A DNA stretch of 64,000 nt from Falciphora oryzae (lineage: Eukaryota; Ascomycota; Sordariomycetes; Magnaporthales; Magnaporthaceae), in contig JNVV01000065.1 in assembly GCA_000733355.1 (NCBI GenBank), forward strand, positions 168,151 to 232,150, in the 5' to 3' direction. The notes under the pieces were generated by a model. The model was given only the letters and a program-made list of their open reading frames with translations. It made no database searches and had not been told where the DNA came from. The position numbers and the translations under genes are program-made. Below are positions 11,394-23,142 of this stretch, one piece after another (the stretch's first letter is position 1; each line of letters starts with the position of its first letter).

Positions 11394-12470
11394 ATGCGCA
11401 TCGCATTCCCGTGTTTGAAATCTGGATTGTTGCGCGTCAATAGTAGAAGGGTCCTTGGAGCAGCGGCAGTTTTAACCACCGGGCGGGTTTGCACAACGAT
11501 GGCATCGGCCGGCAGCCAAACACCACAGTCTGGCGCCGATGCCGCGGCTGCCAGGAAGAAGCAGCCCGTGGCGAAACCGGCAAAGAAGGATATTAGAATA
11601 TTAATGCTTCACGGTAAGGAAAACTTCCCCGGTCTCGTGAATTCCGGGCCAGCATCGTCCCCGGGAGATGGTCGATGGAGGAGGGCCCCCTGGACCGACG
11701 TTTTAACCCCCACCAGCCCGACCAAGAAGCTGACCCCCGAAACCCGTGCAGGCTTCACCCAATCCGGCCCGCTCTTCCACGCAAAGACGCGCGCGCTGGA
11801 GAAGCTCCTCGTCAAGACCCTGGCGCCCTGGAACCTGCTGCCGGTCCTTCACTACCCGACGGGCCCCAACCGGCTGCAGCCCGCCGACATCCCCGGCTAC
11901 TCGGGCGACGCCGACGAGGACCCGCGCGCGCAGGACTCGTGGGCCTGGTTCCGGCGCGACGAGGCCTCGGGCTCGTACCGCCTGCTGTCCGACGGCATGC
12001 GGACCATCGCCTCCACCATCCGCGACCTGGGAGGCGTCGACGCCGTGCTCGGCTTCAGCCAGGGCGGCGTCGTCACGGCCATGGTGGCCGCCGCCCTCGA
12101 GCAGGACCCGGCCCGGCCCGTCCCTGCCGACGGCGACTGGGCCTGGGTGACGGAGCTGCGCGAGGCCAACGGGGGTAGACCGCTGAAATTCGCCGTCGTC
12201 TACAGCGGCTTCCTGGCCACGCCGCCCGAGCTGGCCTGGCTGAGCGAGCCGGTGCTGGCGACGCCGACGCTGCACTTCATCGGCAGCCTGGACACGGTCG
12301 TGGACGAGTCCCGCAGCAGGGCGCTGGTCGCGCGGTGCAGGGACTCCATCGTGGTAGAGCACCCGGGCGCACACTACGTGCCCATCAGCAAGGAGTGGGC
12401 CATGCCGCTGCTGGGGTTTGTCAAGAAGCGGTGCGTCGACGACGAGCAGGCCAAGGAGGCTAATTTGTGA
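11394..12470 (+). CDS. FSH1-family serine hydrolase (2 exons, 312 aa), probably mitochondrial
   Basis: The exons are 11394-11613 and 11752-12470. The intron (GTAAGG to TGCAG) is 138 nt with no stop, so an unspliced frame exists. Splicing joins MLHG to FTQSGPLFHAKTRALEKLL and rebuilds the family's first motif. Other motifs are VDAVLGFSQGGVV (nucleophile Ser176 in this model) and the late Asp and His positions (GSLDTVVDE, EHPGAHYVP). FSH proteins are alpha/beta hydrolases related to yeast FSH1-3 and human OVCA2; their substrates are unclear. Three ATGs are possible: 11340, 11394 and 11499. From 11394 the first 35 residues lack acidic residues and resemble a mitochondrial presequence, while 11499 has the better context (CGATGGC) and would give a cytosolic 277-aa form. 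Confidence 0.85.
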   Translation: MRIAFPCLKSGLLRVNSRRVLGAAAVLTTGRVCTTMASAGSQTPQSGADAAAARKKQPVAKPAKKDIRILMLHGKENFPGLVNSGPASSPGDGRWRRAPWTDVLTPTSPTKKLTPETRAGFTQSGPLFHAKTRALEKLLVKTLAPWNLLPVLHYPTGPNRLQPADIPGYSGDADEDPRAQDSWAWFRRDEASGSYRLLSDGMRTIASTIRDLGGVDAVLGFSQGGVVTAMVAAALEQDPARPVPADGDWAWVTELREANGGRPLKFAVVYSGFLATPPELAWLSEPVLATPTLHFIGSLDTVVDESRSRALVARCRDSIVVEHPGAHYVPISKEWAMPLLGFVKKRCVDDEQAKEANL

Positions 12471-12959
12471 TGAGATCGAAGGGGAAATGGAAGGAAACAG
12501 TGTTGGAGCAATGCGGTTTCTGGGCTGTAGAGTTACAACGACACATACATATACCAAAATAGACGATAGACAAGACGCCCTCGTTGCCATGGACTATTTC
12601 CCACGCTTTCCAAGGCCCATAGATATCAGAGGGACCGACGTGACTCCGAAGCTTGTTGGTTGAAGAAGCAGTGGTTCTATTCCGTCCCCGAAATCGTCAA
12701 GGGGCCAACCAAATTCTAGTAGAATCATACAATTACGCCCGTCTTGTTATTCGTTTTTTTTTTCTGGCCACTGAACACCGATGAAGCCCGCGCTTGAATG
12801 CGAGAAAGAGAAAAAGGTCCAAGTCCGTCTATTTGGTCTCTGGGCCCACTTTCCTCATCCATGGCCCGATGCCGTCACCCTCACGGAAGCCGACTATCGC
12901 CCTGGCTCTGGGGATGCCTTGTGACGCCTCGCTCTCCTAAAGGCCCAACTCTTTCCCCT

Positions 12960-14652
12960 CTATTTCACCCTCGTCGCCTGCCCCTTGCCCTTGCTGCTCT
13001 CCTTGCCGGCGCCGGGCTGGATCCGCGCCATCATCTCCTCCTTGGTGATCAGATGGTCGATGCGCTCGAGCAGGCCCAGGAGCGAGCGCATGTTGGAGCT
13101 CCACTCGTTGAGCACGTCGTCGGCGTCGCGGGGGCGGGCGAAGCTGACGACGCGGGCGGGGCGGTCGATCTTTGCGTAGACCGTCTTGGACGTGACGAGG
13201 TCGCTGATGTACTTCTCCGTCTCGTCCTCGGTCAGGTCCAGCAGCTGCGTGAGCCGACCCATCTCGACGCGCGTGTAGTAGCGCGCCACGACGCGCACGT
13301 TGTGCTCGATGACGCGCTTGCGCAGGTCCGCCCACCGCCGCTGCGGCTTGGGCACCGCCGCCGCGTCCTTGGCCATCGAGGTCTTGAGGGCGGGGGGCGC
13401 CTCGGCGTCGAACACGTCCGTCGAGCACAGGTGCGGGCCGAACGTCTTGGCCACCTCAGGCCAGCGCATCAGCTCGTGTACCGTGAAGAGCTTGAGGAGC
13501 TCGGCGTCGAGCGGCACCTGGGAGTTGCGCGTGTCGCGGTGGATCCTGTGCAGCAGGTCGTGCTGCTCGTTGTCGTGCGGGGCAAGGATGATGAAGTAGA
13601 TGATGCGTTGAAGAACCTGTAACGGGGGAGGGTGTCAGTCAAGGTCGCTGGCATTTTCGCTTTTGCTCAAACGGGGGCGGGGCGGTGCTTGATGCGACGT
13701 ACCGGACGGAGCTTGGCGGGGTCCTCCTCGACCGCCTCAGTGTCCAGAACCTGTCTGTAGTGCTTGCAGACATCGAGGTACTTATCGTCGTGCTGCGCGA
13801 GAACAATCTGCTGCTCGTAGTAACGCAGCTTCAGGTCTGTGGTATCGTCTTCCTTGACTTCGGGTACCGTCTCGCCCCTCTTCTCTTTCTTCTCCCGGTC
13901 CTTGCGCTCCTTCTCCAGCTGCTCGGGCGTCTTCTTGGGCTTCCGTGCCAGGTACTTGGTGCTGATCTTCCTACTCAGAATTCCTGCCTGGGCCCAGTCG
14001 CCCGTCTCGATGCAAAGCGCCACCTGGTCCAGGATGAACTGCGTCTTTTCCCTCCGCTCCATGGACCCAAACGTCTCGACCTGCAGCTCGCACAGTATGT
14101 CGGTCGCGGCCTTGAGGTCCCCTTGCTCCTTTTTGATGTCTGACAGGATCTTGGTGACACGCGCGCGCTCGACCTCGACGAAGATCTTGCCCTCAGTCAC
14201 GGTGCGCAGCGTCTCGATGACAGACAGCTTGGTGTCGAGGTTGGGGGTGGCGTCTAGGAAGCCCATGACGGTCTGCACCATCCTCGTGATGGCCTGCTTC
14301 AACTGGCTGTGCTTCTTGGACAGCAGCAGAACCTGGTCGTTGAGCGTGCTCCATTCTCCGGCGTCTTTGCATATCGTGGCGATGGCGATGAGCACTCGTG
14401 ATGTGGTGGCGAGGTCTGAGGCCTAGAGAGGGTACGTTTGGAGGGGAAATCGTAAGCTTCAGATCAGTCCAGTCGCCCACGCTGTCCGTAGGCCCGCGGT
14501 AGACAACCAACCTGGCGGGCGAGCTTCTCGAGCCCGCTGAGCTTCTCGATCGCCGCTGTGAGGTCCGCCTTGGCCAGCTTCTCCGCTTCCGGGATCAGCT
14601 TGTCGGCATCTTTGGAGAAGTCCTTCTCCGGCTTCAGCGCGGCGTCCGCCAT
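12960..14652 (-). CDS. rpn5: 26S proteasome regulatory subunit Rpn5 (3 exons, 505 aa)
   Basis: The exons are 14512-14652, 13703-14422 and 12960-13616. All three are multiples of three, so both introns are phase 0. Intron 1 uses the less common donor GTTGGT and acceptor CTAG; intron 2 is GTACGT to ACAG. Exon 2 opens with the conserved ASDLATTSRVLIAIATICKD; the C-terminal half holds the PCI domain (HRDTRNSQVPLDAELLKLFT, VHELMRWPEV, YTRVEMGRLTQLLDL, YAKIDRPARVVSF). Rpn5 is a lid scaffold subunit of the 26S proteasome and, in fungi, may also serve the COP9 signalosome. Its length matches filamentous-fungal orthologues. A charged KDREKKEKRGE insertion is a normal lineage feature. It is convergent with the FSH gene. 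Confidence 0.92.
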
Positions 14653-15464
14653 TCTGGGCGTCTGGGGGGAGGGATTTGCGGTTGCGGTATAGCTCGGTTC
14701 CGCTTGGATCGGTGGGAAGCAGTGAGTCGGTTGCCTGCGGATTTCGTGCGTGGTTTGCGGTTTGCTCAGTTGCTGGCGTCGCTTGCAGTCCCTGCTGTCT
14801 GCGGAGGTTGGCGGGAAGCAGCCTCGCAGGCAGAGCCACTTGCGTGGATGCACACCTGAGTGGGGCACTTGCGCCTGAGCTCCCACCAATTCCCCACTTT
14901 ACTTCAAGCGGCTAGGCTCCACGTGACAGCATACAACGACCTCAGTTCCAACTACAACTATCGAGGGCAGACGCACACTGGACGCAGGCAGACAAGGCAA
15001 GGCACCGCAATATGCTGAATATACTGGTCCTACACAGCAAAGCGGGAGCAAGCACTTGGCATCCTTCGGCTTGGGCACTTCAACCCCCGTCTCTCTCTCC
15101 TCGGAAAGCTTGAGGGGCGCCCTGACTGACACGTATCCCTGATGATTCCCCGCCATGATGCCGTCAGAGTTCTCGTCTCCGTCTTTCATTCACCCTCAAG
15201 ACCCGCGCAGGATCTTATCCGGCTGCCGGCCATGCTTTAACCTACATTGGCAAGCAAAAGTACCCCAGACAAAGCTTGTTGGATAATTATAGTGTCTTTT
15301 AACGAAGCTCAAATGGAGCATGCTTGGCACCGAAGGAGAAAAAGATGGCAAAACATAAAGCAAGCTGTCGTCGCCTGTACATAAAAAATAGTCCCCAAGC
15401 AGGCGAGACTTAGGGTCGAACAAATGCATCCGGTACGAAAAAAAGATGGGAAGAAAAAAAAAAA

Positions 15465-15610
15465 AAATAAGGGAGGCCCCAGGTCCAAGCCCGCGGCAGG
15501 GCGTCCCCCACCCGGGCTCGAACCTGGGGCCTCCCCCCCGTACTCCGTGGGACCCAGCGTGGCGGAACTTACACTTGTAAACTCCTAACCACCTGGACCA
15601 CGTTTCCGGG
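15465..15610 (-). other. tRNA-like element with B box and oligo-T terminator (tRNA relic or SINE-like)
   Basis: Read on the minus strand, an A-box-like TGGTTAGGAGT precedes a good B box GGTTCGAGCCC (around 15516-15526), followed downstream by a long T tract that could stop RNA polymerase III. The A-to-B distance is longer than in an ordinary tRNA, and no clean acceptor stem or anticodon arm can be drawn (the T stem has an A-G mismatch). I read it as a decayed tRNA or a short tRNA-derived repeat rather than a working tRNA gene. The anticodon is not assignable. Confidence 0.35.
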
Positions 15611-16919
15611 GTGGGAGCTCTGCTCCAGGCCAGGCTTATCAATGGAGGGAGGAGGGGTCAGGTCCTCCCCGCGACTCCCACGCCCGAGGCTGCTGGTTGG
15701 CTTGGAGCTCAGATAGTTGACAGATACTCCTGTCTGGAGGTAAGCAAAGGCAAATTCACGCACGCACGCCCCACCCAGCCCAGGCTTCAAAGTCTTTGCA
15801 GCCAGCCAACCAGCCAGCCAGCAACACTTTTGTTGCCCGCCGACAAGCAAAGCTACCAGCGCCCGCCTCGCCGACGCCCCTGATTGACACTCCTATCCGC
15901 CATGAGCCCACACCTCGTCCGCCCATCCAGTCTCGTGCATATCTGCGCCCTTCACAAGCACGCTCGCGAGGTCTTAGAACCGACTGTCTGCTATTGGCTG
16001 AGACGACAGGAAGGCATGCCCCGAATCGGTATATCTCAGCTCACTCTGGACAAACTCTGAGCTTGGGTGACAAAGCCGCTTGTCATCCCGCAAGCCTGAA
16101 GTACCGGGAGTGTCAATCTGCACGGGTTGTGCAAGACGTAGATGAAGTCTGACGATTCATCGAGGCTGCGAGGGAAAAGGCCGTCGTATTGGAAGTTAAA
16201 GATTTCCGCCAATCGATGTATGCGGGAAAGATATTAGGCCTCTCGAAATGCGTGCTGCGCGACATGACTGTGGCACGAAATTGGCTGATTAATTTTCTAT
16301 AATGGGTTGTTTCTATTAGAATCACGACTTCGGCATACCCGTGATGCATCTTATGGTCGTCCTGTCGCATCTTATGGTCGTCCTGTCGCCGTTTGGAACC
16401 GAGGACGGTTGAAGTACCCTTACCCGGTTCGACTTGCTCGTGTGGAGGTTGGTTGAGGAAGGCTGCATAGAAAGATTCCGAGCGCAAGACGTCATAGAAA
16501 GCCTCCTTGTAGTCGTCCTCCTGTTCGCAGCCTGTGGCGATGAGGACTTGGAGGGCGGCCGCAAGGGCGCCAAGCCCATGTCTTTCCACTGGCGATGGCC
16601 ACACGTGAACTGGCGCCTAACCAAGGACGCCAAAAGCCTGGCTCGGCTAAGCGCATTTAGAGAGTTTCAACCACATCTGGCAAAGATGTAACTGTGTCAG
16701 CGGCGTCGGTGTAGAGATCCTAGCAGTGTTCCAAATTTCTGCATTCCACATACGCAGTCGTCCTGGGTGGCTTGGCACCGTTTCGGATTGGGAGTTGGAC
16801 AGCCTCGTAGCTTAGGGATCGGGCGGTGTACTAGTACAAGAGGGATGGTTTAGTCTCCAAGTCACCGTGTCAAGAACGCTAGGCTGTCGGGGGCTTGCGA
16901 TGTTCAAAGCTGCGAAATC

Positions 16920-17821
16920 ATCCTAAGTGCTTACCATCAACAGGAACATTCCATGATGGTCTTCATCGTTGGGTCCATCGACCCTCTGGCCCAGGCGGGC
17001 TCTAATATCAGCGACGTTGTCGTTGTAAATGAGCCTCCATATCGGATCGTCGTCTGTCAAGACTGTATAGGTCGTCAGCGATGGCCCGAGCGGTGTGTAT
17101 CCGTCTCGGTCGGGACGGTTGCTCCACCTCAGCGAAAAGCTCCGCTTGCGGAGCAGGATAACGGAGGCCAAAAGGAGATGGCAAAGCTATAAAGTCGACA
17201 GCCAGATGCCATTTCGGCCTTGTAAACGACCGAAATGTGCCCAGCGAAGGGACGTTGAACCAGTAAGACCATTGGATCAGCTTCGTTGGCTTGCTGCTTA
17301 AACAGGGGTTCAGCTGGAGTTGCGGGCTTGTTTCAGACCCTCTGTGGGCACCGCGACATCCCTCGAGGCGGTTAACATTCGCATTGATTTGTGAGCTTGC
17401 TTCGTTTAGAATCGTCCGCAAATCTTGTACCATAGCAGCGTGTTTCCTCTCGGATATTCTCGTATTTGGGCATTTCCAACTCGGGAATCGTGGCGAGGTG
17501 TATTTCCAGAGCGTTGCGAATCGTGTGTCCGGCGCCCTCCCCCGATGATTGGATACATCCGCCCAGGTTGGCGAAGCTGTCCTGAAGGCTCTGCTGGAAG
17601 AATGCAAGGCTGGCGTTTATTGCAGTTGTCGTGTGCTCCAGACTGTCCAGCCTAGCCCTTATGTGCGCTCCAGTCGAACTGGTGTCTCTACCTAGCTGTT
17701 GAAGATTGGTTTGCAGTCGATCCGCTGAGGCATTCTGTAGCTGCTGCGACCGTTCTAACTTCGCACTTTGGCGAAAATAGGTTAGCTGATTTGCTTTCGA
17801 TAATGGTAGCATGGGTATCAT
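16920..17821 (-). pseudogene. Decayed STAND-type / ankyrin-family gene fragment
   Basis: Three minus-strand segments in different frames read like consecutive parts of one fungal protein family. 17400-17821 is a coiled-coil helix rich in Gln, Leu and Ser (LQNASADRLQTNLQQLGRD). About 17200-17440 is VQDLRTILNEASSQINANVN leading to an aromatic stretch WSYWFNVPSLGTF. About 16925-17170 is VLTDDDPIWRLIYNDNVADI, the lead-in to ankyrin repeats in this family. The frame has to change near 17430 and near 17170 without convincing introns, so frameshift decay is likely. Ankyrin repeats proper are not seen downstream; a further open frame at 16113-16604 may be more of the relic but is not recognisable. 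The role is unknown. Confidence 0.4.
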
Positions 17822-18076
17822 ACCATTCTATGGCATGCAGCAAGATCAGGGGCTTACGAGAGTAAGGCGGTCAGCAGGTGTCGGCAGAAGCGTCGTCTTC
17901 CAATAACAATCCATACCCCTTCACCCTTAGTGTACTTGCCTGCATGGCTGACTACAAACAACCAGGCTCACTGCCACTCTTGCTCCCTGCAGGAGGTCAC
18001 GTTTTGGCCACTGGTGGGTTTAAGAAAAGTGATATGGATGTTATTCAACTCAAGCTAGGAAGTCATGAAAATACTG

Positions 18077-18140
18077 NNNNNNNNNNNNNNNNNNNNNNNN
18101 NNNNNNNNNNNNNNNNNNNNNNNNNNNNNNNNNNNNNNNN
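18077..18140. other. Assembly gap (64 N)
   Basis: A run of 64 undetermined bases. The true gap length is unknown, and sequence just left of it belongs to no recognisable gene. Confidence 0.99.
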
Positions 18141-18309
18141 CGATCGCGCCATGAATGCAGCACGCAAACGCCTGTAAGTGCCAATGAAGAGAAGGGAAGA
18201 AACGCGTCTTCCTTTTGTTACCTTTACATAGCTCCCCCATGTCCCCTGGAATGTGCCCGCTTTCGGGTGCTGTCAGCAACAGGGCCGGTGGTATCCGATC
18301 AAGGCCATT

Positions 18310-18888
18310 TTAAGCTTTGGATTTCTGGGCGTCTTCCTTAGGTTTGGTCCCCTTGGTCTCCTTGGGGCTGGCGCCGGTTCCTTCGGGCATGGGCTTTGTG
18401 CTCTTGCGCGGTTGGCCAGCGGGCGCGCCGTTTTCGCGCTGCGTGGACTTCAGCCACGGGGAGATCGGGTTGTTCCAAGGATAAGGTAAGCCCGGTGGGG
18501 TGATCGGCTGGTAAAACGGGGGCGGGAAGCCGGGCCTCCCAGGCCTGTAGCCAGGCGTGCCGAAGCGACCGGGGCCGCTACTGCCGCCGGGCCTGCCGAT
18601 GGGCTTGCCGAGGGTGTTGACCGCACGAGGAAGACGAGCGCGGGGCCGCGTGTAGTAGGTGGGATTAAGGAAGCGATCGGGCATGAGACCGACCGAGAGA
18701 CGGTTCTTGAGGGTGTCGGAGAACGGGTTTTTGGGCGGACGCTGAACCATGCGCCGGGCGAGCGTGCCCTCATCAGCGACGTCGGCGGCACCTGCGATGT
18801 CGTACGGGCTGGGAGAGCGGGTGTCGATGCTGGGCGAGGCGGATGCCAGGGCCGTGACGGCGAGGATGGTGACGGCGGATAGACGCAT
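18310..18888 (-). CDS. Secreted Pro/Gly-rich protein, unknown function (192 aa)
   Basis: Single exon. ATG 18888 starts MRLSAVTILAVTALASASPS, a textbook signal peptide with likely cleavage after the ASA near residues 16-18. Dibasic sites occur (LARRM around residue 45), so further processing in the Golgi is possible. The body is rich in Pro, Gly, Arg and aromatic residues (GRPGFPPPFYQPITPPGLPY), with no cysteines in the mature part and a hydrophilic Lys/Pro tail. No family is recognised. It could be a wall-associated or effector-like secreted protein, or a processed peptide precursor. It lies about 1 kb downstream of the first UstYa gene on the same strand, so a link to that group cannot be excluded. 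Confidence 0.6.
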   Translation of the reverse strand: MRLSAVTILAVTALASASPSIDTRSPSPYDIAGAADVADEGTLARRMVQRPPKNPFSDTLKNRLSVGLMPDRFLNPTYYTRPRARLPRAVNTLGKPIGRPGGSSGPGRFGTPGYRPGRPGFPPPFYQPITPPGLPYPWNNPISPWLKSTQRENGAPAGQPRKSTKPMPEGTGASPKETKGTKPKEDAQKSKA

Positions 18889-19885
18889 GCTTGGTTTGTT
18901 CTGTGGAGGAATGCTATGTCAATGCAGCCGAGGTGGAGGAAATAGGAAGGAGGGGATAGGAATCTAGGAGAAGGGTGTGGGTGGCGGTAGTTAGTAGACC
19001 GATAGAAGATTGATTGCGTGATAGGCGACGCCAAGGACGGATAGCTGATCAAACGAGGTTGCTGTGATGGCTGTAGGCCGAGGATGAGGTTGAGGTTGCT
19101 GGTGTGGGAGTTGATGATGCATCGAAATATTCCTCGACCATCTGGCCGATAGGACTGGGCCGATATATACTGCATGCCGAGCTGCGTTTGTGTAGGTCAA
19201 CTCTTCGCTACCCATGGAACTTACTATTGTCCCCGGTCGCTTCCCGCTGTGGTTGAGTATGGAGAGAAGCATTACGGGTATTTCAAACGCTTACTCTGGA
19301 TGTGGAATCAATTCCTCCCCAATCGGGGCTCCCATCGCCGAACCGGCGCGCCAAGACGCTCTTTTCATGCTATGCGTGGCGTGAGATTCGTCCAGGGCTT
19401 AGAGAAGGGGATTCGAGCTGTCATCTCCCGCAGGGACTAGCCCAATCGGCAAGGGATCTGATTGACATCCATCGGGAAGATCCCTCCCGCGAACATCCCT
19501 CCCGCAAAGAGTAAGGAAGCTGCACGCATACCAAATACATCGTACTAGCAGTCACTTTCAATAGGCCACCCAAGTTCAGGGGCTTGGATGGTGTTCAGGA
19601 TGGAGGGTGGGGGTGGTGGCGGCTTAGCGGTGGCTCGGCTCAATCCGCCCAGCTAAGAGATCCCATCGGCGCTCCAATCGAGTGCGATTATTTTGATGTG
19701 CTGACGTGCATTTGCCCAAGCCCTGGTGCAGTGTGAGATCGGGTCTGTCCAGAGGGCCACAATGACCCCTGAGCTTACCCTCGCGTAGCACCAGGGGTCA
19801 TCGACCACATCGCCGCCGCGAACCTTGGCTGGAAAACGTCCGACCTGCGCCTGTCCAACTACTTCCACGCGTAACGCACCCCTTT

Positions 19886-21040
19886 CTACTGCGGCCTCGC
19901 TGCCAGCCCATTGTCCCAGACATATTTGAGCAACGGTTCGAACCTCCGGCACTTGTGCAGGGCTTGGAAATCCTCCCGCGCGTTCTTTGGCGGCCACGAG
20001 CCGCCGCCGTCAGCGCCGTCCTCCCCATTCCCGCCCTCGTCACCGACGTAGACCAGATACGGCGTCACGTCACCGCTGCACATGAGCGCCTGCCGCAGCG
20101 TGTCGACGCAGTGGTCCGTGTGTTTCCGGGAGTCGCCGTGCCGCATCATGGATGGCAGCGGCGGCCGCTCGTCACCACCGTCGTCGTCGGGTGAGGCGTA
20201 CGCGTCCCGCCAGATGTACTGGCGCAGCACGTTGAGGCAGTGCAGGTGGTGGAAGACCTCGGTGACGCCCACGTAGCCGCCGGGGGACCACGGATGCGGC
20301 GTGCCCGGGCGAGCCGTCAGGAAGCGGGAGCCCTGCCGGCGTCCGGCGTCTTCGGTGCGGTTCAGGAGGGGCAGTTTGTCGAAGGGGATGACAACGGCCG
20401 GAACTGTGCCATAGTTTTAAAAGGACTCATCAGCTTCGATCGACTCATGGCGTATTGTCTCCATTTCTTCCTTCATGTGATCTCTCTCTAGGCAAGACGG
20501 GAGGGCCATAATAATGCGGCAGAGATTGCGACTCACCATCGGAAAGATCCTGCCACTTCTTCTCCATGGCCTTGGTCGGGCGTCCGACATACCCCGAGTC
20601 CGTGCCGGCGATGGGGTCTGTGAAGTTGCGCACCTCGTATTCTACCGCGTCAAGCAGCGGTGCTTTTTCGCTCCAAGACCACCGTAAGTTTGGGGCTCGT
20701 CGAGTATCAAGACTTCACTACCATGAAAACAATGGGGAGAGAGAAACTTACAGTACACGCCCAACTGCCCGACGCACTGCCGCTCCGTTAACGGCCCGTT
20801 CTCCTGGTGCCCATGATGTTGCTGGAGTGGCGGCTTCGCTCCCATCATGGCAGCACCGGACAGGAACATGACAACACAGAGCATCAGCTGCCATGCAATG
20901 AAGAGCATGGCACGAGCATAGCTCCGGCGGCATCCCTTTCCTTCTGCTGCTGGATGGAAGAGGGAGGATGACGAGACGCTATCCCCATCTTCGACGACGG
21001 CGTATCCCTGGCTGGGTGGTTTTTCTTTGCTCCAAAACAT
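19886..21040 (-). CDS. UstYa-family (DUF3328) oxidase A (3 exons, 321 aa)
   Basis: The exons are 20752-21040, 20537-20695 and 19886-20403. Introns are GTAAGT to GAG (56 nt) and GTGAGT to CACAG. The protein starts MFWSKEKPPSQGYAVVEDGD, has one membrane helix at about residues 44-66, then APLLDAVEYEVRNF, and both family motifs: HHLHC at 201-205 and HTDHC at 244-248, the latter followed by the MCSGDVTP signature. In ustiloxin, asperipin-2a, phomopsin and cyclochlorotine clusters, UstYa-type proteins act as membrane-anchored oxidases, usually on peptide side chains; the two HxxHC motifs are thought to bind metal. A Gly/Asp-rich insertion lies between the DVTP motif and the final CRRFEPLL block. 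It is one of two UstYa genes 1.1 kb apart on the same strand, next to a candidate precursor gene. Confidence 0.85.
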
Positions 21041-22106
21041 GACAGCGCTCTGGAGATAATTAGCCAGTGGCTTTAGGGACGGAGAGAGAGGGGAGGTTGA
21101 GGGGGAACCGAGCGTCAACAAACAAAAGGAGGAAGGTTTGGTTCGCCGACAAGGTCAGAACGACGAACAAACATCGGCAGCTTTCTCGACCGTGGTGTCC
21201 TTTGATCCATGAACTGTGCAAATGCTTGCCTGATTTTGGTTACTTTGTGCTCAGTGGAGTGATAAGCAGGCCGCAATGTCCCAAGCTGCATATCTGTTGC
21301 GGCCTTTGCTGGTTGCCACCAAGGATCCAGCGTCACATTTGTTCCGGAATGGGCAGGTCATAATGTGCTGGCTCTGCTCCGTTGCGAACACGAAGTTTTC
21401 TTTGATAAGTGGGGAGCTCCCCGAGGGGCAGACCGGCTCAATGGCTTTGTGTGACACTTGGCCCTTTTGGCCACAAGAAGACTAATCTGGATCCTCTCTT
21501 GCGTGCTACCGACGTCCCCCGCAGAGATAAGTCCGGCCAAGATGACGTGGGGCGGGCCGCAAAGAGCTAAGAGCGGAGGTCTCGTGCCAGCTGAAATTGC
21601 TGACGCCGAGTGAGATACGACCTTATGGAGGATATTGTGGGTCATGTTACTCACGACGGTCTTGGTCCCTTTGGCCTGCGTATCAGCGCATATGCGTTCA
21701 AAGCCCCGTCCTGTGGTATATCAGTAATTAATATGAGTAGACGGGTGATACAATCAATGCACGATAATGCGTAGGACTTCTACGTCTCGATGCGGTGCGA
21801 GCTTGACAAACAATGCAGAACAGAGTCCATGTGAATCAAGCGTAGGCGCAGCTCCGCCGGGAAACTCTTATGGGTAGAATCGAGGGTAGCTGGACAGAGC
21901 TTGTGTTTTCCTAGTTAGAGCCGTTGGGGCTCACTGCGCCCACTAATATGAGGCTTGATATTTGCACGGTGTGTGGCCTTGACATTCCCTTGACCGCAGA
22001 TAACCCTACTTTCAATTAGGCAGGGTTTTTATGTAACAATAACCGCGAGACCACGTAGACACAATCGCCCCAGGTACCTCCTGTCTAACACACCCAAAAA
22101 CTAGCA
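21041..22106. other. Spacer between the two UstYa genes
   Basis: About 1.07 kb with no supportable gene. Presumably it holds the promoter of UstYa A and the 3' end of UstYa B. Small frames on both strands show no domain. Confidence 0.4.
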
Positions 22107-23142
22107 TCAGCTGACCGACCAGTTGTTGTCCATCCACGACTCGAGCTTGTCCCAGTTGCGGCACTTGTGGTGCGAGTTGAAATCCGCCCGGCCGCCGACC
22201 GGCCCGCCATTGTGGACGAGCACGGGCGTCACGTCGCCCCAGCACATGAGGGCGATGCGCAGCGTTTCGATGCAGTGGTCGATGTGCATCCGGTTCCGGA
22301 AGGCGTCCTCTTCCCCGGGAAACAGCCCGGGGGGCGCACCGCCTGGATATTTTCCGGCCTGGTACCAGGTGAACATGCGCACCAGGTTCTGTTTTGTTTT
22401 GTTAGATAAAGAAACAGTGGTGTAAGGGAATGGAGGGAAGAACTCACAAGGCAGTGGAGCTGGTGAAAGACTTCGATGAGGGCGACGTAGCCGGTCCCGA
22501 CGTCGGCGGGGACATGGGTGAGGTCGTCCTTGTCGGACCGGTTAAGGCCCGCGATCTTGTCCTCGGGAATTTCGACGGCATGCTCTGGAAGAAGCGGAAA
22601 TAAGGATTGTTGTCAGTCTGAACAAGCCTAATGGATGACGAGAGGGAAATATTGTAGAGACTGCTAGCATACTGTACGTCAAATTATACCACGCCTGTTC
22701 GACCTCGGGCGTCGGAGGCCCGCGGTACTTGCTGGTCGAGTTGAAGGCGTTGCCAAAGTCGAAGGTGACGTACTCGACCGCCTCCAGCGCCGGTGCTGAT
22801 GATGCACAGTCCTCAGCACTTCTATACAAGGCAGATCGGACGCCAAAATGACGACTTACACCACACTGAAAGCTGGCGAGCGCACTGGTTGTCCGTCGGC
22901 TTGCTCGTGAGCACCACGCCGATCAGGGCAGTCACCAGCGCGCAGAGCACCGACAGAAGCACGACGACCGGGTTGGAGGCGTGCCGGCGCCACCGCGAGG
23001 GGGCCATGTCGTACTCTGCATCCCCGCTGGCGCCGGCCGAGGTGCTGCTGCTGCCACCGTCGGCGAACCAGCCGCGCTCGGCCTGCTCCTCCTTGGCCGA
23101 GGGCGACATGAGCGGGCGGTACGACGCCTTGTTGGACTCCAT
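22107..23142 (-). CDS. UstYa-family (DUF3328) oxidase B (4 exons, 274 aa)
   Basis: The exons are 22860-23142, 22673-22795, 22448-22584 and 22107-22388. Donors are GTAAGT, GTATGC and GTGAGT, and all acceptors are CAG. The joins give LSVWSPALEAVEYVTFDF, YNLTYKHAVEIPEDKIAGLN and HQLHCLNLVRMFTWYQ, and the frames close. The N-terminal cytosolic Ser/Gly-rich tail is followed by a membrane helix at about residues 57-79. Both catalytic motifs are present: HQLHC at 176-180 and HIDHC at 216-220, with MCWGDVTPVLV after the second. It is clearly homologous to oxidase A but diverged and with one more intron, so the pair is not a recent duplication. Two UstYa proteins per cluster is a pattern known from ustiloxin (UstYa/UstYb). 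The head of this gene faces the precursor gene, 1.46 kb away. Confidence 0.87.

Noticed and set aside
11614..11751. Continuous frame through the FSH gene taken as coding
   Set aside because: The 138-nt segment has perfect splice ends and splits the conserved MLHGFTQSGP motif, so it is an intron that happens to lack stops.
19886..23142. The two UstYa genes as a recent tandem duplicate
   Set aside because: They differ in intron number and in most residues outside the motifs.
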